Origin: an uncultured Saccharospirillaceae bacterium
GTDB lineage: Bacteria; Pseudomonadota; Gammaproteobacteria; Pseudomonadales; Oceanobacteraceae
Reading direction: 5' to 3'
Assembly: GCA_947499545.1 (NCBI GenBank)
Contig: CANMOZ010000007.1
Coordinates: forward strand, 62,001-126,000
DNA: 64,000 nucleotides
This document shows, in pieces, positions 54,366 to 63,300 of the stretch. The notes beneath the pieces are model-generated. The model saw only the letters and a program-made list of their open reading frames with translations. It did no database searches and was not told where the DNA came from. A program made the position numbers and the translations under genes. Numbering within the stretch: the first letter of the stretch is position 1; every line of letters starts with the position of its first letter.

Positions 54366-57300
54366 TATCCCCATTGCGAATTTGTCCTGGCGTCTTCACA
54401 TTTGAGGGCTTTGTCGATTTAAATAAGCGTTTTTTGGGAATGGATCGAGAAGTTGTGTTCTTAATTTCAGAGGTTTTATCTGCCAATGATTCAGATGGTT
54501 GGCGATTAAAATAGTCAGCTAATTGAGAAATGCTGCTGTGCTCAAACAACAAGCCTTCGGGTAAATCACCAAAATACTCCTCAAGACGGCGAGTTAACGT
54601 CACGAGCTGTAATGAATCCAAACCTAGGTCCGCAAAATCAGCCTGTTCATCGATGACGACCGAATCCAAGCCTTTTGGCAGAATTGCCTGTAAAGTTGAC
54701 TTAATTAGGGGTGTGGCATTTCCCTGTTCTAAAGCAAATGTTGGAGTTGTTTCATCCTTTACATCCGAAGTCTGCACGATTGGAGTACGATCTTTAAAAT
54801 AGGTATTTAATGCGCTCAGGCTTGGGTATTCGAAAAATAAGGTTTTTGGCAAAGCACCAAAACGTTTTTCAAGCGCATTAGTCATATCCATCATCATCAA
54901 TGAATCTACGCCATAGCGCTCGAATAATTGATCATCTTCGATTCGCAGTTCAGGTAGTTTAAGCGTATTCGCCAGTACCTGCCGCAGGAAGCTCAATGTA
55001 TCAATCGGTGTTGCCGTTTGATGCTTAGCAGCAGAGCTGTCTTTTAATCTGTGACCCTCAAGCTGCCTAGATATGACTTTGCTGACAGCGCTTCTACTTT
55101 CAATCCTTGCTAAAGACTGTACTAACTGAGTAGGATCACCTGGCATGAGCATCACCTGATCATGGTTTGATAATGCCATTGCTTGATGCAGTGCTTGCAA
55201 GCCTTGTTTCGAATCCATGGGCAGCAAGCCCCACTGACCCAACATTTGTTGTTGTGCCGCGGAACTCATTTGCATACCGCCGGCTTCCCAATAGGGTAAA
55301 TTCACCGACAACGTATGACCTGAACGCAATCCATCCTCGACTTGTTGATTACGCCAGCGGGCAAAACCATCCAAATAGCCATTTGCTGCACCGTAGTCTA
55401 CCTGCCCGGTATTTCCCAACACACTGGCTAAAGAAGAACAGAGAACAAAACACTCTAATGGCAATTCAGCTGAAAACTGGTCGAGATACAAAGCGCCAAG
55501 CATTTTGGGTTTAAGAACTTTTTCAAAGTCGGAAGCTTGTTTATGAATCAGGGCAGCGTCTTGAACCACACCGGCGCAGTGAAGGATACCTGTGAGATTC
55601 CCTTCGGTTTTTATAATGGTCTCAATTAAAGCTTCAACCTGCTCTGATTCACCTAGATCCACACTCTGATAACGGCAGTTAGAACCCAATGTTGCTAAGG
55701 CCGACTGCACAGTTTCCGAAGTTGCTGCAGCGCGCCCACAAATAATAACCCTGGAATTAGCAACATTGAGAATATCACGCACTATGTGTTGACCGATGCC
55801 ACCCAATCCCCCGGTGACCAGATACACTCCTTGTTCTTTCCAAGGTGTGGGCGATTGCTGCTGCATCGGTTGAAATGCCCAGTGCATTGCAGTACGCCGG
55901 TAACTTCGACCATCCATCAATTCGAACCTTACCCGAGGATGAATGGCGTGACGGCTTTCATCATTTAGAACAGCATGCAATTGATCCAATGATAGCCGCC
56001 CATCAACTTCAATGACCTGTGTTAAAAGTTGTGGCTGCTCTTGATGTGCACAAGCTAAAAGTCCACTCAGGCCCTGACACCACTGTGGATTCTCAGACGT
56101 CATGACCAATTGCACGCAAAGGTCAGAAGTCACCGGTAATTGTTTACGTAAAACCTGAGCGAATCCCCAAGAGGCTTCTTTAAAATCCCAATGCGATAAT
56201 GCATAAGAATCGATGCCGTCAGCTTTAGCGGCTCGCAATAATTGATTTAGGATTTTTTCCGACCCCATAAACAAGCGTAATAGCCTGGGAGTCTGTCCGG
56301 TTGAATGAGGCAGCAATGCTTCAATCCATTGAGGCGTACAAATTAAACCGGCCGCACCGACAAATTCTTTATCAACAATTCTCTTTTCTAATTGAATAGT
56401 ATCTTTATCAGTGACTGGAATTTTCGCGCTGGTTTTTGCCAGCTGGTAGCCTTCTATTTGCCCAATACAGTGTTGAGTTTCACTGAACATGGCAATGTTA
56501 AAGGTTAAGCCTAAAGCATCTTCCATGCATTGCTCGACTTGAATATGCACGCTAAGTGGCAATGCTTGATAGAGTTTAAAACGCTGAATTGATTTAGGCA
56601 GATATAATTCTGAAGAGGTCTGATTTAATGGCAACAATCCCACCACGGCTTGGAACACCGAATCTAACAAGGCTTCCGGATAAACAGTAGAATCGGACTC
56701 AATATTCTCCAATTGGCTAACAAAGCCCTTCGCCTGTGAAGCGTCGAGATTTAACTGAGCCCACACCGAATGGCCATTGCGTTTTAAAGAATTTAAACAT
56801 CGATGCGACGCACCATACTGCATTCCCATTCGCTGTAAATCTTGATAACATCTTTCGACGTCTAAAAGTTGAGCCTGAGAATGATCAAAATCAGGCGTAG
56901 AATCTTTTTTAGGCGTTTTTCGAACCTTGGCCAGAGCATGGGTTTGAATCACTTCGTCTTGAACCAAGGAATACAAGCCCAGACCATAGCTATCCGCTTC
57001 ACCCTCTGGAACGAGTTCAAGATAAAGAATTCCCTGATTTTCTTTTGTTACTTGAAACACACGCTGCCATTGCACATTTTCTAGGCTGTATAACGTTGCT
57101 GTATCTTCCTCTGCCGGCAACACAGAATCTAAAACCGCTTGCATGTAAACCAGCATGGCAGCCCCAGAAAGAACCGGTTGTTGATTCACCTGGTGATCTT
57201 GCATCATAGAATGCTGTGCTGGAATTTGAATTCGGAACCTTAACCCTTCAACGTCGGAGATATTTTCAATGAGGATATTGTTACCCAAGGTTGATGACTG

Positions 57301-60300
57301 AGTGAGATTCGTTGATGAAGTGAATACTTGTGATTCAAGCAGCCTCAAAGGTTTCCAATAAGATTCTTTCGCAAAGGGATACCCAGGTAAACGCATCTGA
57401 ATGGGTGCAACCTGAGCGTACAGTTCTTCCCATGCAACTTGAGCCCCCTGCGTCCAAGCGTCTGCTAAGGTTTGCCATTCTTTAGCGGCTATCCACTGCT
57501 TTATTTGCTCTTTCGCAATGGTTGGCTGCCGGTTTGATATCTCAACACGATTAAACATCAATCCAAAAGTATGGCTTTCTTTTAGCCCTTTATTGAGTAC
57601 CTGTTGTAATCGACTGGTTAATTCTTCCATCGATTCAACTTGCATACTGAGCCGATAGGTTTTTGCAGTTCGACCCACTTGCAGACTATAAGCCAGTGCC
57701 GCTAAATCTTTATTCGAGAGTGTTTTCTTTTGGATCTCGTTGTACAAAGTAGAAACAATACCCAACAACTGTGTTTCAGATTCTGCTGAGAGCACAATCA
57801 AAGCGGGATTTGCAGCCGAAATCAGAATGTCCTGAACAACGCGATTATCCTGGTACTCCTCCACAATCAAATGAGCATTTGCACCACCAGCACCAAAAGA
57901 GGAAATGGCTGCTAAGAGTTTACCCTCTGCATTGGGTGTCCAATCCGTTAAGCGTTGTTGAACTTTAAAAGGCGTTTGAGAAAAATCAATTTCCGGATTA
58001 GGCGTCTTAGCGTGTAACGAAGGCACTAATTTTTTATGCTGTAATTGCAGCAATATTTTAGTTAAACCCGCCATTCCAGCAGCGCTTTCACAGTGCCCAA
58101 TATTGGATTTAATGGAACCGATGGCACAGTATTCACGCTCATCACTTTGCCCAACTCGATTAAATGCACGGGTTAATCCGGCAATTTCAATCGGATCACC
58201 TAAAGCGGTGCCTGTACCATGAGCTTCTACATAGGTCACTTTATTGGGATTGATTTGAGCTTTCTGAAACGCACTGGTAATTAAATCGGCTTGTGCAGCA
58301 GGGCTTGGTACTGTGTAACCCTGAGTTTTTCCACCCGCATTAATCATGCTGCCTTTTATAACGGCGTAAATACGATCACCATCGGCTTCCGCTTGCGCTA
58401 GGGGTTTTAATAAAACCACTCCCACACCTTCGCCATCCACAAAACCATCAGCGCCCTCACCAAAGGCTTTGCAATCAGGTCCGGATGAAAGCATTTTCAT
58501 CTCTGTCAGCCCTTGGAAATGAGCAGGATGTTCAACTAAGTTCACACCACCCACCATCGCACAGTCACTGATACCACTACGTAAGCTATCAATGGCTAAA
58601 TGAATCGCCGTTAAAGAAGCGGAGCAAGCCGTATCAACCGCTAAACTAGGGCCCTTAAAATCAAATTGATAGGAAATTCGATTAGCAACCGACCAATAAC
58701 TGGATTGAAGCTGATAAGTGCCATTCATCACACCCACAAATACGCCGACCCTATGATGCCCAGTCAGACGCTCCGGTGTGTAACCTGCATCCTCTAAGCA
58801 ATGAAAAGCTTCCTCCAACAACAAACGTTCTTGGGGGTCCATGGTTTCGGCTTCTTTGGGAGAGATTTGGAAGAACAGCGGATCAAAACAATCGATGTCA
58901 CGCACGAAGCCGCCCCAGCGACTGTACATGCCTTGTTTCGATTGTTTTTGATGTTCGCTTTGCTGCTCACATTGATAGCGCCGCCAGTCCCAACGTTTTA
59001 TTGGAATTTCACTGATGCAACTTTCACCTTGCTGTAAATGCTCCCAGAGTTCATCCACTGAATCTGAATTAGCATAACGGCCTGCTAAACCAATAATGGC
59101 CACGTCAAATGAGCCTGAAGCAGAATGGGAATCATGTATTGTAGATTTCTCCGCGGGTATTGCCTGAAATCGATGGGCTGGCATTTTCTTAGCTGCCAGG
59201 GGCGTATTTAAAACTCGTCTAGGTTCAGCCTTTGCACCCGATGTTTGGGTGCTCGCATGAGATGTTAAAGCACTTTTCAAAACCCCAGCAAAACGTTCAA
59301 CCAATCCTTCAGCTAGCCCTGCCAATGTAGGAAATTCATAGATCAGTGCACTGTTAATTCCCGAAATATCTTTCCGGAGCCTATTCATCAGTTGTACGAC
59401 TAAAATCGAGTCAATGCCATAGGTTTCTAAACGTTCATTGGGGTCAATCTGCTCGGTCGGAATTCTAAACAGCTCACTCACATGCTTAGTTAAATAAGCC
59501 AAAGTTTCTGTCTTTAAATCCCCTACAACGGTGGGTTCTGATTTAGGTTCGCGCGTCTCTAATTGAACGGGTTGCGTTTGAATGCTCTCAGATACAGCTC
59601 TAGGCTTAACCAGAGATACATCTGGGGTTTGAGTGGCTATGGACATGCCAATTAAACCGCTATTTTCTGCAATAATTACTTGTTGACCAAGATCATGCTG
59701 AGCTAATGCAGGAAAAGCGATGTTTTTAAAACCCACTCGGGTTAATAAGGATTTCCATTGTTTGGAGGCCAATGCAGGACCACCCGGCAACCGGACTTCA
59801 GGGTCTTCAAATAACCACCAACCTTTTAATAGGCCAAAAGTTAAGTGGGTAAAAAATCCGTTTTGATTAATTTCATTAATTAATAAAAGCCCGTTCGCTT
59901 TAATTAAAGCCTGGGCGTGCTTTAAAGTACGATACATGTTGGGTGTTGCGTGCAGCACATTGGTCGCCAACACAAAGTCATATTGACCCAAATCGAATCC
60001 TTGATCCTGTATGGGTTGATCGACATCCAGTATTCGGTAACGTAAATACTCATTATTGGGACCATAGCTCTCACGAGCATGCTGTAAAAAAGCCTGAGAC
60101 ACATCTGTGTAACAGTATTCTTGAATATGCTGTTTAACAGGGCGTAATTTTTCAAATGCTAAAGCACTGGTACCGCCAGTACCCGCTCCGATTTCAAGAA
60201 TTCTGATGCGGGCATTGTTGTCATGAGCAAGACGAGTTTCAATAAAACTGACTAAAGCATTCAACATGACGTCGTTAAAATAATCCGAAATCGGGTTGTT

Positions 60301-63300
60301 TTTGTAAATGCCCTCAACCAAGGCTACCGAAGCTTCTGGGAACATAATGTCCGTCGCAGCAACCTTACCAGTTAAAATATCAGGCAAGGCTTTCAACATG
60401 ACCTCAGATAACAGCACTTCAGATTTTAAACTGGGGTGTTTCAACCAAGCTTCCTTAGCCTTTTCCCACTGTTTCCATAAATTCTCAATGCCAGTTTCAG
60501 TTTCATAGAGCACTTCAAATTCTGAGTAATCACTATTAGGCTGCCAACGAATATAATCCCGCTCTTGTAAAGCTTGGAGGCTCTTAAAGAGCCAGGCTTC
60601 GAACATCGGCGTGAGTTTCAGTGACTGCACCAAATCTTTTACGAAAACTTTTTGTTGTAAACAGCAGCCAATGCCCTTTAACTGTTCAAATAAGATATCT
60701 GCCTGCAGTTGATCCAGCTGCTGCTTAAATGACGAAACCTTAAGTTCTTGATGCCGTACGAATTCACTGGTATCTCGAAGCGACTGCAGCGATTGATTCA
60801 CCAAAGAAGGATATTCTGGCGGCAAACAGGTGCAATAATCGGTCAAAGGGCCATCTGGTTGTGATGGCAAATGCAGCAATGAATAAACCTCAGTTAAAGG
60901 TTTAGACATCTTTAAGAAGACCGATTCCTGATAAGGCGCTTGCAATAGAGTTTCAAGTGCCTGCATGGCTTGATCACCCTCGATTGAACCCAAACCAAGA
61001 GCATCCATCCTTTGTCGATAGGCTTCCGTAGCAACTGAACCCACATCGCCCCAATATCCCCAATCCATGACCTTAACGGGATAATTGCTGATTTGATTTA
61101 AGTAATATGCAAAGGCATTTTTGAAGGTACAGCCAGCGGCATAATTACTCTGACCTGCTGACTGAGTAAATTTCTGAAGGGAAGAAAAATACAACATGAA
61201 ATCCAAAGGATAACCTTTAAAGGCTTCCGCCAAACGCACAGAAACATCTACTTTTGCACGTAACGATTGAACCAATGCCTTTTCAGTAAGACGTGCAATG
61301 CTTTGGTCGTTCAATATCAATGCCGCGTGCACCACCCCATGAATGTGGCCATGGTTTTCTTCAATCTTCTGAACTAATGGCTGAATTTCTGCTGAAAGAC
61401 TGGCATCCATTGAATAATATTCAGGCGACACACCCAATTGAGCGACTGCATCAATAGAAGCTTGTATTGAATCATCCAGATCACGCCGCCCCACCCAAAT
61501 GACCTTGGCCTGATACTGGCGCACCATATACTCGGTCCACAATTTACCGATGCCACCTGCTCCACCGATCACCACATAAACACCTTGGTCTCGGTATTTG
61601 GTTGAGTGGTTTTCAAATTGAGGCTCAGGCAAACAAGCTGACAAGTGAGCGCCGTACCATTGCTGTTGTCTTTGTACATAGACGGGTGCGTTGGAATTAA
61701 CAGGCAAAGCTTTCCAAGGCTGTTCGAATAATGCCTCCAAAGATTCAACATCGAGTTGCTGGATAGTCCAATGCTCATACTCTTTGGCTAAACTGCCTAC
61801 AAAACCATATAAGCTGGCATGAGTAGGCAATGACGTACTTCCCCATTCAGAAACTGGCAAGCCACTGTGTTGGACAACGCCTTCGGTAACGACTGTCAAC
61901 TGTAGCGACTTTGCGTCCCACCCCAGCGTCAACAAAGCTTTAATAAATCGGAAGAAACTTAAAATCCCTAGAGATTGGCCACGAATAAATGCATCTAGAT
62001 CTTGTTCAATCACTGATAATGTGGGCGCAACCCAAAGTATGTGCTCTATAGCAGCAAGGGGTTTTAATTCAGCCACATAATCAGCTTCTGTGAGTGATTC
62101 TTTAAGGGCCAAGGTGCTCGACACAAAAGGTTGAGATGCCAGGCTCTCCAATGCATCAGCATCGGCAACCAACAAAAGCGGTTTTTGTTCTTCAAGTCGA
62201 CGCAGGTTTTGGATTAAGTGCCAGTTTTCGATCAGTGTAATATGCTGATTTGCCTGTAATGAAGACAGCAAGTTGGAGCTCTGAATATCTTGATTACTCA
62301 GTGCTTTTAGACTCAGCGCCTCCAAATACAAACATGGCTCACCTTGCTCGTTAAATAGCCACAAATTAAAAGAGGGGGAATCCGTCGTCACTTGATTCAC
62401 TCGTGGATTCACCCACACCCAAAGCTTTTGAGTGATTGGTGCGGATAACTTTTGTAAAGCACCTAATTCAAAAGGAACCCAAGTTTGATTAATAACAAGT
62501 GGTAATCCCTGATCCAACTGCTCGGACAACATAACGCCTAGGCAAGTTTGAAAAGCAGCGTCCATAAGGCTTGGGTGCATGCGGTATTCGTCAAAACTGC
62601 CCATTAGGGTTGCTGGCAACTGCAATTCGGCGAGTACCTGTTGGTTTTCAATCCAGATGTTTTTGAGCGCTCGATGATCAGCACCATAGGCAATTCCAAC
62701 TAATTCAAATAGCGAATACAGCGTTTCAACGGCAAGACTATGAAGTGTAATCGCGGTTTTTAATTCAGCTAATACCGGTGTATTTAACGCAGAATTGTCC
62801 TGAGTAAAGTTGACTGAATCAGTCAATAAAATCTCACCTTCACAGCATAAGCCACCTTCTGCATTCAACACGGAACATTTAAGCATTGAGGCTTCTGAAT
62901 CGGGCGTGATATCAATGCTTACCTTTAGGGATTCAGCGGCATCAGGTGCCAATTGTAAGGGTTGCATCCAATTCACTTGCCGAATGTGTAAATGCTCGGT
63001 GTCAAATTCAGGTCCAAAGGACCGATGTGCCACTTCCAACAACATTTCTAAATAACACACCGCTGGCAGGATCTTTTGATCACGAACCCGATGGTCTTGC
63101 AGAAAAAATTCACTGCCAGAGAATTCAGAAGTAAAACGTTGTTGCCACAGAGTAGACTGATTTTGATGCACTAACGGATGCAATTGATTTCGAGTGAATT
63201 CAGTACGGTCTAGTGTGAAGGGAGGCCGACCGGACACCCAACAGGGGGTTTTAGCGAAAGGATAGGTAGGCAATGACATGCGCTTTGGCTTCACCGTCGT

